DNA of 40,437 bases from Planktotalea frisia (GTDB taxonomy: Bacteria; Pseudomonadota; Alphaproteobacteria; Rhodobacterales; Rhodobacteraceae). Below the pieces are notes generated by a model, which was not told where the DNA came from, did no database searches, and saw nothing but the letters and a program-made list of their open reading frames with translations. The stretch covers positions 1 through 40,437 of the forward strand of contig NZ_MLCB01000137.1 in assembly GCF_001890925.1 (NCBI RefSeq), given 5' to 3'. Shown here piece after piece: positions 8,100 to 17,382 of this stretch. How positions within the stretch are numbered: the first letter of the stretch is position 1; each line of letters opens with the position of its first letter. The translations under genes were made by a program, and so were the position numbers.

Positions 8100-9716
8100 A
8101 TGCTAGGTCAAATGATGCAAGACCGCTTGTTGATTTCATCACTGGTGGATCACGCGGGTAAATATCACGGGGCGACAGAGATTACCTCGATCGAAACTGA
8201 CGGCACGATCGAGCGCTCAAATTGGGGCGTCGTTCAGCAAAACTCGAAGAAACTTGCGAGCGCTTTGACCAACATGGGCCTCAAGCCTTCCGCGCGCTGC
8301 GCCACGATTGCGTGGAACAACCGACGTCACCTAGAAATCTACTTTGGCGTGTCAGGCGGCGAATTTGTGTGCCACACGATCAACCCCCGCCTGTTCCCTG
8401 AACAATTGATCTACATCGTTAACCACGCCGAGGATGAAATACTCTTCATCGACGCCACCTTCCTCCCGCTTGCAGCTGCATTGCGCGACAAGATGCCAAC
8501 GCTGAAAGCCATCGTTTTGATGAGCGCGCGCAATGAGGCCGCTCTGGAGCAAATTCCAGAGCTGGTCTTCTATGATGAGTTTATCGAGACAGGCAGTGCC
8601 GATTACACTTGGCCCGATTTCGACGAAAACACTGCGTCGAGCCTGTGTTACACGTCCGGCACAACTGGCAATCCAAAGGGTGCTCTTTATTCGCACCGCT
8701 CTACCATGTTGCACAGCTTCGCCGCCGCCCTTCCCGACTGCATCGGCTTTAGCGCGCAGGACATTGTGTTGCCTGTCGTACCCATGTTCCACGTCAACGC
8801 ATGGGGCACGCCGTATTCAGCAGCGATGGTTGGTGCGCGCTTGGTTATGCCGGGTCCGGGTCTTGATGGATCGAGCCTTTTGAAGCTAATCGACAACGAA
8901 GGCGTCAACGTGGCCCTCGGTGTTCCGACGATTTGGCAGGGCCTTCTTATGGCTGCGAAAGAAAGCGGTAGCACGCTTGAGAGCCTGAAGCGCACAGTCG
9001 TTGGCGGCTCTGCATGTCCGCCTATTATGATCGACACCTTCCGCGAGGAATATAACGTTGATCTGGTCCACGCGTGGGGTATGACCGAGATGAGCCCGCT
9101 TGGCACTTCCAACAAACCTCTCGCAAAGCACGCAGACCTGCCAATCGCGGATCAGCACAAACTGCGCGAAAACCAAGGGCGTCCTCCGTTTGGAATGGAC
9201 ATCAAGATCGTTGATGACGAGGGCAACACGCTGCCTCATGACGACAAAGCACAAGGCGATCTGCTCGTGCGCGGTCCTTGGGTGATTTCCGGCTACTTCC
9301 GTCCTGAAAAGCAAGAAGAACTGCGCGATGGGTGGTTCGACACGGGCGACGTCGCGCGCATTGATCCCGATGGGTACATGACCATCTGTGACCGCTCCAA
9401 GGATATCATCAAGTCCGGTGGTGAATGGATCAGCTCGGTCGAGCTGGAAAACATCGCCGTCGCGCATCCTGAATTGCTTGAGGCGGCCGTAATCGGTGCC
9501 GCGCATCCCAAGTGGGATGAGCGCCCTGTTCTGGTCGCTGTCAAAGCCGAAGGCTGTGAGCCCAATCCAGATGATCTTATCGCCTTTTTCGATGGCAAGA
9601 TCGCAAGTTGGCAAAAGCCTGACATGGTTGTCTTTACCGATGCCCTACCGCGCAATGCCACGGGTAAGGTGCTTAAACGGAACCTGCGTGACGAGTTTGG
9701 TCAGGTCTTGATGTAA
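8100..9716 (+). CDS. dmdB: Acyl-CoA ligase, DmdB-type (3-methylmercaptopropionate-CoA ligase / medium-chain acyl-CoA synthetase)
   Basis: The 538-residue ANL-superfamily adenylating enzyme has its AMP-binding P-loop CYTSGTTGNPKG at residues 183-194. Next come the HAWGMTEMSPLG motif, the hinge DRSKDIIKSGGEWIS and the catalytic C-terminal lysine in NATGKVLKRNLRDEF (near residue 523). The N-terminus MLGQMMQDRLLISSL and the overall pattern resemble what I know of the Ruegeria pomeroyi DmdB proteins, which activate methylmercaptopropionate from DMSP demethylation and also ordinary fatty acids. Substrate choice cannot be settled from sequence. GGGAGGAG precedes the ATG. Confidence 0.82.
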   Translation: MLGQMMQDRLLISSLVDHAGKYHGATEITSIETDGTIERSNWGVVQQNSKKLASALTNMGLKPSARCATIAWNNRRHLEIYFGVSGGEFVCHTINPRLFPEQLIYIVNHAEDEILFIDATFLPLAAALRDKMPTLKAIVLMSARNEAALEQIPELVFYDEFIETGSADYTWPDFDENTASSLCYTSGTTGNPKGALYSHRSTMLHSFAAALPDCIGFSAQDIVLPVVPMFHVNAWGTPYSAAMVGARLVMPGPGLDGSSLLKLIDNEGVNVALGVPTIWQGLLMAAKESGSTLESLKRTVVGGSACPPIMIDTFREEYNVDLVHAWGMTEMSPLGTSNKPLAKHADLPIADQHKLRENQGRPPFGMDIKIVDDEGNTLPHDDKAQGDLLVRGPWVISGYFRPEKQEELRDGWFDTGDVARIDPDGYMTICDRSKDIIKSGGEWISSVELENIAVAHPELLEAAVIGAAHPKWDERPVLVAVKAEGCEPNPDDLIAFFDGKIASWQKPDMVVFTDALPRNATGKVLKRNLRDEFGQVLM

Positions 9717-10132
9717 TGATCCACCAGCGCGCGTTTGGCGGTGCAAAGATACTTTTGCACTGCCAAGGCGCGTTACTGACCTATCTGCGAGATGAAAAAC
9801 CCGACATTCCCTTCCGCGCGCTTTGGGATCTTCCTGGCGGGGGCGGTGAAGCAGACGAAACACCACTGGAATGCGCTTTGCGGGAAACCAAAGAAGAATT
9901 TGCATTGGCGATCCCGCAAGAGCGCATTGAATGGTCCCGGGCATACCCAAACACTGCAGAGCAAGCCTTGCCGAATTGGTTCTTTGCAGCACCAATCACT
10001 TCAGATGAAATAACTCGGATCAAGTTTGGTGACGAAGGTCAGTATTGGCAAATGATGCCAATCAAGTCCTACCTGACCCACACCAAAGCAATCCCGCATC
10101 TTCAGTGCAGAGTGCGTGACGTGCTAGCCTAG
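9716..10132 (+). CDS. NUDIX hydrolase
   Basis: The 138-residue protein has a NUDIX box at residues 42-64 with the essential REtkEE core (Arg56, Glu57, Glu60, Glu61). The usual glycine that follows is replaced by alanine (EEFAL), a mild deviation. NUDIX enzymes hydrolyse nucleoside diphosphates linked to another moiety; the substrate here is unknown. The ATG shares a base with the stop of the acyl-CoA ligase (TAATG), so the two are co-translated. The last 9 bases overlap the convergent small gene on the minus strand. Confidence 0.88.
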   Translation: MIHQRAFGGAKILLHCQGALLTYLRDEKPDIPFRALWDLPGGGGEADETPLECALRETKEEFALAIPQERIEWSRAYPNTAEQALPNWFFAAPITSDEITRIKFGDEGQYWQMMPIKSYLTHTKAIPHLQCRVRDVLA

Positions 10133-10330
10133 ATAAGTATTGATATCCGTGCTCTGCAACGCATCGCTCGCATGGGCGATTGCATCTTCTTCGCTCTTAA
10201 ACGTGGGATCAAACGCAAAGGCGGTTTTGGCGCTGTTCACCACTTCCACACTCCACGTACTCCCTTGTTGCTGGGTCATAATCTCAAACGAATGACCTTC
10301 AACGACGATCTGCTTACCTGCTGTGCTCAT
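10124..10330 (-). CDS. Small protein of unknown function
   Basis: The 68-residue protein starts MSTAGKQIVVEGHSFEIM. I placed the start at the ATG at 10330, preceded by ATAGGAG at a suitable distance; two further in-frame ATGs lie upstream, at 10351 and 10372. The sequence reads as a small beta-rich domain (GHSFEIMTQQQGSTWSVEVV) followed by an alpha helix (SEEDAIAHASDALQS). I do not recognise it. It may be co-transcribed with the TbpB-like lipoprotein gene 45 bases upstream. Confidence 0.62.
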   Translation of the reverse strand: MSTAGKQIVVEGHSFEIMTQQQGSTWSVEVVNSAKTAFAFDPTFKSEEDAIAHASDALQSTDINTYLG

Positions 10331-10375
10331 CTCAACTGCTCCTATCGGCATTTTCGCCCTTAGTAGCCGCAAATC

Positions 10376-11239
10376 CTACCGCGTCGCAAGGAATCCCCCG
10401 ACTTCTTCGAAGCTTCCCCCCGAAGGCGTGCGGTGTGTGACGTTCACCGTGCCGACGACTTCGCCAGCATTTGCACCGCCAATCAGCCCTGTGAAACTAC
10501 CAGAGGCAGGGTTCCAAAGTTCTTGGCCATTCACGATCTGCCCACCACCCGTTTCGCCACCAAACGTACCGTCGGTTTTCAACGTAGTCTGCTCTAACAC
10601 CAACATGCTGAGCGGATTCACCACATCAACAATATTGTCAGGTCGCTGGCGGAAAATACGCTGGGTGATCCGACCACTCAACGTCGCTTCTTTGAAATCA
10701 ACATCAATCTGCGCGCGTCCGTTTATACGTCGCGTCGTGGTGAAGCCTGCGTAGTCACCATTAAATTGCGCACCCCCGACGAGAGGAAGCTCCGTCGCGC
10801 CGATGCGTCCAAAGCTGGCAAGATTGCGCACACTGCCCGCCATGCCGCCTGAGTAGATGATGATCTTACTGCCCTCGCCCTGCGCAAAATACGCGTTGTG
10901 CACACCTGCTACATCGCGCATGGCCAGCATTCTACCGAAGTCTGCACTCGGGAAACGCGCAAGCTGCGTATCTAGGCCCAGCGCCGTAAGCGTGAAAACT
11001 TGAGAGTCCTCATCGAAAACCGCGGTGATAATGCTGCCACTCAGCTCATCATTTGTCGTCGCAGGTTCGGGGATTGTTACAGAGGTCGGCACTTCCTCTT
11101 CCGCGCTCGTGCCTTGCGCGGTTCCACCTGTCTCTTCGCAGGTTTCGAGTTGGCAGATAATCTCTGCCGGTGGATCCTCTTGGCTCGCACAAGCAAGCAA
11201 ATTGAAGGACAGGAATATGATTAAAAAGCGCAGCAACAT
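10376..11239 (-). CDS. Lipoprotein with a transferrin-binding-protein-B-like beta-barrel domain
   Basis: The 287-residue protein has a lipoprotein signal (LSFNLLAC, lipidated Cys17), a Pro/Thr/Glu-rich linker (about residues 20-65) and a C-terminal barrel. The barrel carries the glycine-rich strand pattern seen in TbpB-like and Slam-dependent surface lipoproteins: GDYAGFTTT, then DGTFGGETGGGQIVNG, then SGSFTGLIGGANAGEVVG. Such proteins are displayed on the cell surface and bind host or environmental ligands such as metals or haem. No TonB receptor or Slam exporter gene lies nearby. The fold assignment comes from pattern recognition and is moderate. Confidence 0.68.
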   Translation of the reverse strand: MLLRFLIIFLSFNLLACASQEDPPAEIICQLETCEETGGTAQGTSAEEEVPTSVTIPEPATTNDELSGSIITAVFDEDSQVFTLTALGLDTQLARFPSADFGRMLAMRDVAGVHNAYFAQGEGSKIIIYSGGMAGSVRNLASFGRIGATELPLVGGAQFNGDYAGFTTTRRINGRAQIDVDFKEATLSGRITQRIFRQRPDNIVDVVNPLSMLVLEQTTLKTDGTFGGETGGGQIVNGQELWNPASGSFTGLIGGANAGEVVGTVNVTHRTPSGGSFEEVGGFLATR

Positions 11240-11258
11240 GGTTACTGTCTACGAAAGA

Positions 11259-11275
11259 AAGGTTAGCAAAACCTT
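11259..11275 (-). terminator. Weak stem-loop between rimO and the TbpB-like lipoprotein gene
   Basis: Arms AAGGTT and AACCTT pair around a 5-base loop. On the minus strand they are followed by TCTTTC. The 6-bp AT-rich stem is weak, so only partial termination is expected. Confidence 0.35.
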
Positions 11276-11281
11276 AAAGTG

Positions 11282-12673
11282 TTAAGCGTTGAGAACACCC
11301 CAAAGATCATATTCGCCAGCCTCATCGACGGTGACGCTGACAATATCACCAACATTCAGACCTTCGTAGCCTTCATCAATGAACAGGTTGCCATCAATCT
11401 CTGGCGCGTCCGCTTTGGTGCGGCAGGTTGCAGCGTCTTCGTCAATCTCATCAACGATCACATCCATGCGCGTGCCAACTTTCGCCGCGAGCTTTGCCTC
11501 GGAAATCGCTTGCGCTTTCTCCATGAAACGATCCCAGCGTTCTTGCTTCAGCTCACTTGGAACATGATCCGGCAAAGCGTTGCTGCGCGCGCCATCGACG
11601 TTTTCGTACTGGAAACATCCCACGCGATCGAGCTGCGCTTCGTCCATCCAATCCAGCAGCGTTTGAAACTCTTGTTCCGTCTCACCGGGGTAGCCGACAA
11701 TAAAGGTTGAGCGCAAGGTGATGTCAGGACATGTCGCGCGCCACGCAGCAATCTCATCCAGCGTTCTCGAACCCGCCGCAGGGCGCGCCATGCGTTTGAG
11801 CACATCAGGATGCGCGTGCTGGAACGGGATATCGAGATAGGGCAGAAGCCCACTCGACGGATCTGCCATCAAAGGGATCAACTCGCGCACAGATGGATAA
11901 GGGTAAACGTAGTGCAAACGCACCCAAGCGCCGAGCTTGCCCATTTCGCGAGAGAGATCCGTGATGTGCGATCGCACCTCACCGTCTTTCCAAGGATTCA
12001 CATCATACTTGCGATCAAGACCATAGGCAGAGGTATCTTGCGAAATCACCAACAGCTCCTTCACGCCACTCTCAACCAGTTTTTCCGCCTCGCGCAAAAC
12101 CGCATGAGCAGGACGCGACGCAAGACGACCACGCATGTCAGGAATGATGCAAAACTTGCACTTGTGATTACAACCCTCGGAAATCTTCAGATAACTGTAA
12201 TGACGCGGTGTCAGAGACACGCCAGAGGCAGGCAGCAAATCCACAAACGGATCAGGCGAAGGCGGGACAGCATTGTGCACAGCGTCGAGCACTTGCTCAT
12301 ATTGATGCGGGCCTGTAACGGCGAGGATATTCGGGTGATGCTCGCGGATGTAATCCGGCTCCGCCCCCAGACACCCCGTCACGATCACTTTGCCATTCTC
12401 TTGCAGCGCTTCGCCAATCGCCTCAAGGCTTTCTGCCTTGGCGCTATCGAGGAAACCACAGGTGTTCACGATCACCGCATCCGCGCCAGCATAGTCGGGC
12501 GACATGCCGTATCCTTCGGCGCGCAAACGCGTCAGAATGCGTTCGCTATCCACCAACGCTTTGGGGCAACCAAGGCTAACCATGCCGATACGGGGCTGAC
12601 CGGGGCGCGATGTGCCATCAAGCTTTGCAGCGGGGGCAAGATCAGGGCGAAGCGAAGGAGGGTTTTGTGTCAT
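11282..12673 (-). CDS. rimO: Ribosomal protein uS12 (RpsL) methylthiotransferase RimO
   Basis: The 463-residue radical-SAM enzyme adds a methylthio group to Asp88 (E. coli numbering) of ribosomal protein S12. The N-terminal UPF0004 domain carries the auxiliary cluster cysteines at about residues 36, 72 and 101. The radical-SAM cluster motif CNHKCKFC is at residues 168-175 (CxxxCxxC), and a TRAM domain closes the C-terminus. The motif set and length separate it from MiaB. The in-frame ATG 36 bases upstream gives an arginine-rich extension that looks non-coding, so I took the ATG at 12673. Confidence 0.95.
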   Translation of the reverse strand: MTQNPPSLRPDLAPAAKLDGTSRPGQPRIGMVSLGCPKALVDSERILTRLRAEGYGMSPDYAGADAVIVNTCGFLDSAKAESLEAIGEALQENGKVIVTGCLGAEPDYIREHHPNILAVTGPHQYEQVLDAVHNAVPPSPDPFVDLLPASGVSLTPRHYSYLKISEGCNHKCKFCIIPDMRGRLASRPAHAVLREAEKLVESGVKELLVISQDTSAYGLDRKYDVNPWKDGEVRSHITDLSREMGKLGAWVRLHYVYPYPSVRELIPLMADPSSGLLPYLDIPFQHAHPDVLKRMARPAAGSRTLDEIAAWRATCPDITLRSTFIVGYPGETEQEFQTLLDWMDEAQLDRVGCFQYENVDGARSNALPDHVPSELKQERWDRFMEKAQAISEAKLAAKVGTRMDVIVDEIDEDAATCRTKADAPEIDGNLFIDEGYEGLNVGDIVSVTVDEAGEYDLWGVLNA

Positions 12674-12800
12674 GGCGCGACCTATACGAGGAAGCGCGCG
12701 CGCAGGCAATCTATCGCCTTAAAGATGGTTTGATGTCTCCTGCGGTTGCAGCCTGAGAAACGTCGCCATAGAGTCAGACAAAAATAGGCGGAGCAGCCAA

Positions 12801-15575
12801 ATGCGTTTCTTGATCCGATTGATCGTGATCGTCCTCGTGGCGGTCGCAATTGCTATTGTAGGTTTGTTGATGTTGCCGGGTGAGAAAATCGCGCGCATTG
12901 CAGCTGATCAACTGAGCAAGCAAACAGGGCGCGCGGTGTCCATCAGCTCTGATACGTCGATCAGCTTTTACCCAACGCTTGGTGTCACCACTGGCCCTGC
13001 GAGCATCGCAAGTGCGGATTGGGCTAAGAACGGGCCGCTGCTGACCAGTGACAGCCTCGCCATTGGCGTTGATGTGCCCGCTTTGATTGGCGGCACGATT
13101 CGCATCACCAAACTCGAAGCCAAAAGTCCGCGCATTGTGCTCGAGCGTGCCGCCGATGGGCGCGCCAACTGGGATCTACTGCCAAGTGATGACGCACCTT
13201 CCGAGCCCGTCGCAACCGAAACCAGTGAAGGCCAGAGTTTCGATCTCTCTCTCGCCCAAGCGCTTATCACCGACGCATCGCTTCGCTACATTGATCATGG
13301 CACAGGCACCGATCAAAACCTCAAAGACGTGGACATCGATCTGCGTTGGTCGTCTTTGGGTGGACCCGCTGATCTGGTTTTGGGGATCACGCCTTTCAAT
13401 GACCGGATCGCGCTGAACACGACAGTGGCAGACGTCATGGGACTGATCGCAGGAGAGCAAACAGCGTTGAGCGGTACTTTAAACGCTGCGGGCGCCGATC
13501 TTGCATTCGAGGGTATCGCGTCGATCAAGCCGGAAGCCGCAATGCAACTGAGCGGCACAATCCCCCAAGTTGGCGCATTAATGCGCGCGCTTGGGCAAGA
13601 GCCGTCTGCCTTTGGTCTAGCGTCTGATTTCAACCCAAGTGCGAGCGTGAACAGCCAAGTCAGCTTTGATGGCACGCGCCTTGCCTTGCGCAAAATGGCG
13701 TTGGGACTGAACGACAACACTGTTTCTGGGGACGCCGATATCGTCATCGCTTTGGGAGCACCACAGATTACGGCCAAGCTGGATGCAGATGTAAAGAACG
13801 CAGGGCAACTGATGCGCATGCTCGGGCAAGCGCCTGAGAAATTCGGACTGGCAAGCGCGTTTGATCCTAGTCTCGCGAGCAATATTGCCCTCACGGTCAA
13901 CGGTGATGACATGAGCGCAAATTTGACAGGTCTCAGCGCAGCGCTGGAGGACACGCGCATCTCTGGTGATGCCACTATTGTCTTAAAGAACAGCGTGCCA
14001 GATGTGACCGCGAACCTTGCGGTGAACCTGCCCAATGCTGGGCGCGCAGCTGCACTCTTGGGTCAACCCCTCAGCAATTTCGGACTTGCCGCAAATGCAG
14101 CGCCATCGCTGAAATCCAACATCACTGCCCGCATTCAAGGCAGTTCAATCAACGCCAATCTACGCGATATGAGCGCTACGCTCGCAGGCGCAAACCTCTC
14201 TGGCGCGATTGATCTCGCACTCTCAGGCAGCACACCAAATGTGTCGGGCACTATCAACGCAAACGTCCCAAGCACAGCGAATCTGATGCGCGCGCTGGGA
14301 CAAAGCGCGCCTGATCTGCCAAAAGGCTTCGGTCAAGCAATCACCGCAAGCACGGGACTGTCGTTCAAATCAAACCAACTCGATCTGACAGGGCTCAAAG
14401 TTTCGCTTGATCAGAACACGCTGAGCGGTGGTGTCTCTGTCAATCTTGCGGGTAGCGTGCCAAATATTAACGCAAACCTGCAAGCAGGTGATCTTGATCT
14501 GAGCGCATTGTCAGCCGACAACGGGGAAAGCACTGACTCTTCAGCGGGTTCCGGTTGGTCTAAAGAGCGCATCGACGCCAGTGCGCTGAGTGCCTTGAAC
14601 GGCAACATCAAACTCAAAGCACGTTCAATCAACTTGGGTAAAATCAAACTCGGTGCCGCTGATCTTGGCGTTGCCATAGATCGTGCACGCGCGGTTGTCT
14701 CGATCAATGACCTGAACGCGTATCAAGGGCGCTTTGGCGGTCAACTCGTGGCAAACAATCGCAATGGCCTTTCTGTTGCGGGTGATCTGCGGGCGAATTC
14801 TGTAGCGCTCGGTCCTTTGCTGAGCGCGCTCGCGGACATCGACAAGATTAGCGGCAACGGCAATCTCAACGTCAAATTTTTGGGCGTTGGCAATTCGCTT
14901 GATGCGATCATGCGCTCGCTCAACGGGGATATTGCAATGTCTGTGCCCAGCGGTGAAATCGCTGGGATCGATCTGGAAGGTCTCATTCGCCAAGGCAACG
15001 CCAACGCACGCAAAACGTCGTTTGAAAATCTACAAGCCAGCGGGGTTTTGACGAACGGCAACCTGCGCAATGATGATCTCAGCGCAAAAACGGGCCGCGT
15101 CGAAGCCCGCGGTGAGGGCAACATCAACCTTGGAGCGCAAACGATTGATTATTTGCTGACGCCTGTTGTGAACAATGTGGGTGAACAGGACCGCATCGAA
15201 ATACCTGTGCGGATCAAAGGGCCTTGGTCGGACGTCTCTGTGCGACCTGATTTGAAAGCTGCGCTGAACCTAGAAAACGAGCGCAAGAAACTCGAAGAGC
15301 AAGCGCGCAAAGAGATAGAGCGCGAAAAACAAAAGCTGCGCGATCAGGCGGAAGCAGAAAAAGCCAAGCTTCGCGCAAAAGCACAGGCAGAAGCGAAAAA
15401 GCTCGAGGACCGTGCCAAAGCCAAGATCGAAGATGCAGCGCGCAAAGCAGCCAAGCGCGCCGCCGACAATCTAAAGCTGGATAAAGCCCAGCAACAAAAG
15501 CTTCAAGATGCCGCCAAAGGGGCGCTTGAACGCGAACTTGGCAATGGTCTGCGCAATCTACTCGGCGGCAACTGA
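12801..15575 (+). CDS. AsmA-family envelope protein with four internal repeats and a charged C-terminal tail
   Basis: The 924-residue protein has an N-terminal membrane anchor (residues 4-25) and then the AsmA opening motif with IARIAADQLSKQTGRAV. AsmA-like proteins bridge inner and outer membranes and are implicated in phospholipid transport and outer-membrane assembly. Residues about 250-563 contain four copies of a unit of about 78 residues, seen from the recurring LGQ at 264, 341, 420 and 499, with LMRALGQ and FGLAS flanking it. An AsmA C-terminal domain follows (NGDIAMSVPSGEIAGIDLEG near 703). From about residue 823 a highly charged Lys/Glu/Ala-rich coiled coil runs to the end. The start has GGCGGAG upstream. 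Confidence 0.88.
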   Translation: MRFLIRLIVIVLVAVAIAIVGLLMLPGEKIARIAADQLSKQTGRAVSISSDTSISFYPTLGVTTGPASIASADWAKNGPLLTSDSLAIGVDVPALIGGTIRITKLEAKSPRIVLERAADGRANWDLLPSDDAPSEPVATETSEGQSFDLSLAQALITDASLRYIDHGTGTDQNLKDVDIDLRWSSLGGPADLVLGITPFNDRIALNTTVADVMGLIAGEQTALSGTLNAAGADLAFEGIASIKPEAAMQLSGTIPQVGALMRALGQEPSAFGLASDFNPSASVNSQVSFDGTRLALRKMALGLNDNTVSGDADIVIALGAPQITAKLDADVKNAGQLMRMLGQAPEKFGLASAFDPSLASNIALTVNGDDMSANLTGLSAALEDTRISGDATIVLKNSVPDVTANLAVNLPNAGRAAALLGQPLSNFGLAANAAPSLKSNITARIQGSSINANLRDMSATLAGANLSGAIDLALSGSTPNVSGTINANVPSTANLMRALGQSAPDLPKGFGQAITASTGLSFKSNQLDLTGLKVSLDQNTLSGGVSVNLAGSVPNINANLQAGDLDLSALSADNGESTDSSAGSGWSKERIDASALSALNGNIKLKARSINLGKIKLGAADLGVAIDRARAVVSINDLNAYQGRFGGQLVANNRNGLSVAGDLRANSVALGPLLSALADIDKISGNGNLNVKFLGVGNSLDAIMRSLNGDIAMSVPSGEIAGIDLEGLIRQGNANARKTSFENLQASGVLTNGNLRNDDLSAKTGRVEARGEGNINLGAQTIDYLLTPVVNNVGEQDRIEIPVRIKGPWSDVSVRPDLKAALNLENERKKLEEQARKEIEREKQKLRDQAEAEKAKLRAKAQAEAKKLEDRAKAKIEDAARKAAKRAADNLKLDKAQQQKLQDAAKGALERELGNGLRNLLGGN

Positions 15576-17058
15576 AACAGGTTTTGCAGGAGGGTAAAGG
15601 TCCGACATCGGCACGGATCGCCCACTGTCTTGCATCAGCCTTACATGATGACGACGTAGCTGACGCGGTTCGGTGACACCTACAGAGTGCGCGATGGTTT
15701 CGACTTCTTTCACGAGGCTTTTGGCATAACGCGCAACGCGTTTGTATTTATCCTCGACCACCAGCCCCTTTTGAAAGCGCTTGTCGTGTGTGGTGATCCC
15801 TGTGGGGCAAGTATTCTTGTTGCACTTCAGCGCTTGAATGCAGCCAAGCGAGAACATGAAACCGCGCGCAGACGTGATGAAATCAGCCCCCGCCGCGAGT
15901 GCCCAAGCCAGATCACCCGGGTTTACCAGCTTTCCACTCGCAATGATGCGTACACGATCCTGAAGGCCCGCTGCATTGCGCATATCCACAACAATCGGCA
16001 ATGCCTCACGAATGGACATGCCAACCAAGTCGATTAGCGGCATCGGCGCAGCGCCCGTGCCCCCTTCGCCGCCATCAATTGTGATAAAGTCAGGCGCAGA
16101 GCTGGCACCGCGTTGATTGATTTCGTCAAACAAACTTTGAATGCCCGATTCAGTACCAACAACAGTTTTGATGCCCACAGGCTTGCCCGTCACCTCACGC
16201 ATATGGCCAATCAGATCGAGCAGATCGCCCCAATCATCCACATCCAAATGACGGTTGGGCGAAAGACTGTCGGTCCCAACCGCAATCCCGCGGATCTCTG
16301 CAATTTCTTTCGTGACTTTCGCGGCTGGCAATATGCCACCCTTACCGGGCTTTGCGCCCTGCGCCAGCTTCACCTCAAACATGCGCACATTTTCGTGCGC
16401 CGCAGCCGCGCGCAGTTTTTCATCGCTCAAACCACCCTCAGCATCACGCACACCGTATTTCGCGGTGCCAATCTGAAAGACGACATCACAGCCCCCTTCC
16501 AGATGAAACGGACTTAGCCCGCCTTCACCCGTATTGAGCCAAACACCCGCTTCTTTAGCACCACGACTAAGCGCTTGCACCGCAGGCTTGGAGATCGCGC
16601 CGTAGCTCATACCCGAAATGTTGAAAAAGCTTTTCGCGGCGAAAGGCGTGCGTGTTTCAGCCCCTATGACCAGAGGCTCAGAACTGGCGAATTGATCATC
16701 CAACGGGGGAAATGCCGCGTTCGCAAAAATAGGCGTGCCAACGACGTTCAAATTACGTGTAGACCCGAAAGCAACGGTGTTTCCTTTGCCCTCGCCTGCG
16801 CGCTTTACCCATTCGCGCTGTGCACGGTTGAACGGCAGTTCTTCGCGATCCATCGCAAAGAAATACTGCCGAAAAAAACTCACCCAGCGTAGAAAACAAA
16901 TGGCGGAACCGCCCGATCACTGGATAATTACGCCGGATGGCATCCTCAGTCTGCAAACGGTCCAGCACAAAGACGACCAACGCGACCAAAACGACCAAGC
17001 CAACCACAAACGCAAATAAAATCGCCAGCGTATCCAGCACATTCATCGCAAAACCCAT
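15558..17058 (-). pseudogene. FMN-binding glutamate-synthase-family protein, interrupted by a +1 frameshift in a T7 run
   Basis: Two minus-strand reading frames together make one complete member of the membrane-anchored GltB-like family. The N-terminal part starts at the ATG at 17058, with GGGAG 8 bases upstream. It has a membrane helix and then DRLQTEDAIRRNYPVIGRF. It runs out of homology at a run of seven T (plus-strand A7 at 16872-16878). The C-terminal frame continues with FFRQYFFAMDREELPFNRAQ and carries the FMN-binding barrel (TIDGGEGGTGAAP) and the three-iron cluster cysteines (CIQALKCNKNTCP). Removing one T joins them into 499 residues. Candidates are a real mutation, transcriptional slippage or a sequencing error. 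The family is predicted to oxidise or make glutamate-like substrates; its physiological role is not settled. Confidence 0.85.
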
Positions 17059-17382
17059 CACATATCTCCCAGTGATCACTTCCAGTGGCTTGGCGACCCA
17101 AGCCTTTGAGTGCGAGTGTGTGCAATTCACGCGCCACCCACAAGGGGGAGCACGTGAATGTGACGGGCGTAAAAATACGCAAAATCGAGCTGGATCAATG
17201 ACATCGATCTAACGGAATATAACAAGAATGTGAGTGGTCCTACGCAAACGCGTTGGCTTAGAGCGCTACGAAATTCGTCAAGTCTGATCGGCAGAAATCC
17301 CCGCTGATCCAACCTCTGACACCCCCCGTATTCTGTTCAATACCAAGTTCGGTATTGGTTTAACCTCGATAGGAAACAACAC
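17059..17382. other. Gene-free stretch upstream of the fasciclin gene
   Basis: These 324 bases carry no credible gene; short frames here lack ribosome-binding sites and recognisable protein. They should hold the divergent promoters of the glutamate-synthase-like gene and the fasciclin gene. I see a 10-bp palindrome AGTGATCACT at 17071-17080 next to the ribosome-binding site of the former, and the inverted repeat at 17338-17357 listed separately. Confidence 0.5.
17338..17357. promoter_or_regulatory. Perfect inverted repeat upstream of the fasciclin gene
   Basis: The sequence is CAATACC-AAGTTC-GGTATTG, with 7-bp arms and a 6-base centre. It lies 25 bases before the ATG and just upstream of the AGGAAAC ribosome-binding site. 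It could be an operator for a dimeric regulator or a 5'-leader hairpin. Confidence 0.45.

Noticed and set aside
11810-12733. Long plus-strand open frame (307 codons) opposite rimO
   Set aside because: It is a shadow of the rimO coding strand, with low-complexity Arg/His-rich translation and no ribosome-binding site.
15558-16883. Treating the C-terminal frame of the glutamate-synthase-like gene as a complete gene from the GTG at 16883
   Set aside because: The GTG lies inside the family's conserved region, has no ribosome-binding site, and the missing N-terminus is present in the adjacent frame.
17127-17312. Small minus-strand frame in the gap before the fasciclin gene
   Set aside because: It has no ribosome-binding site and its translation has no protein-like pattern.
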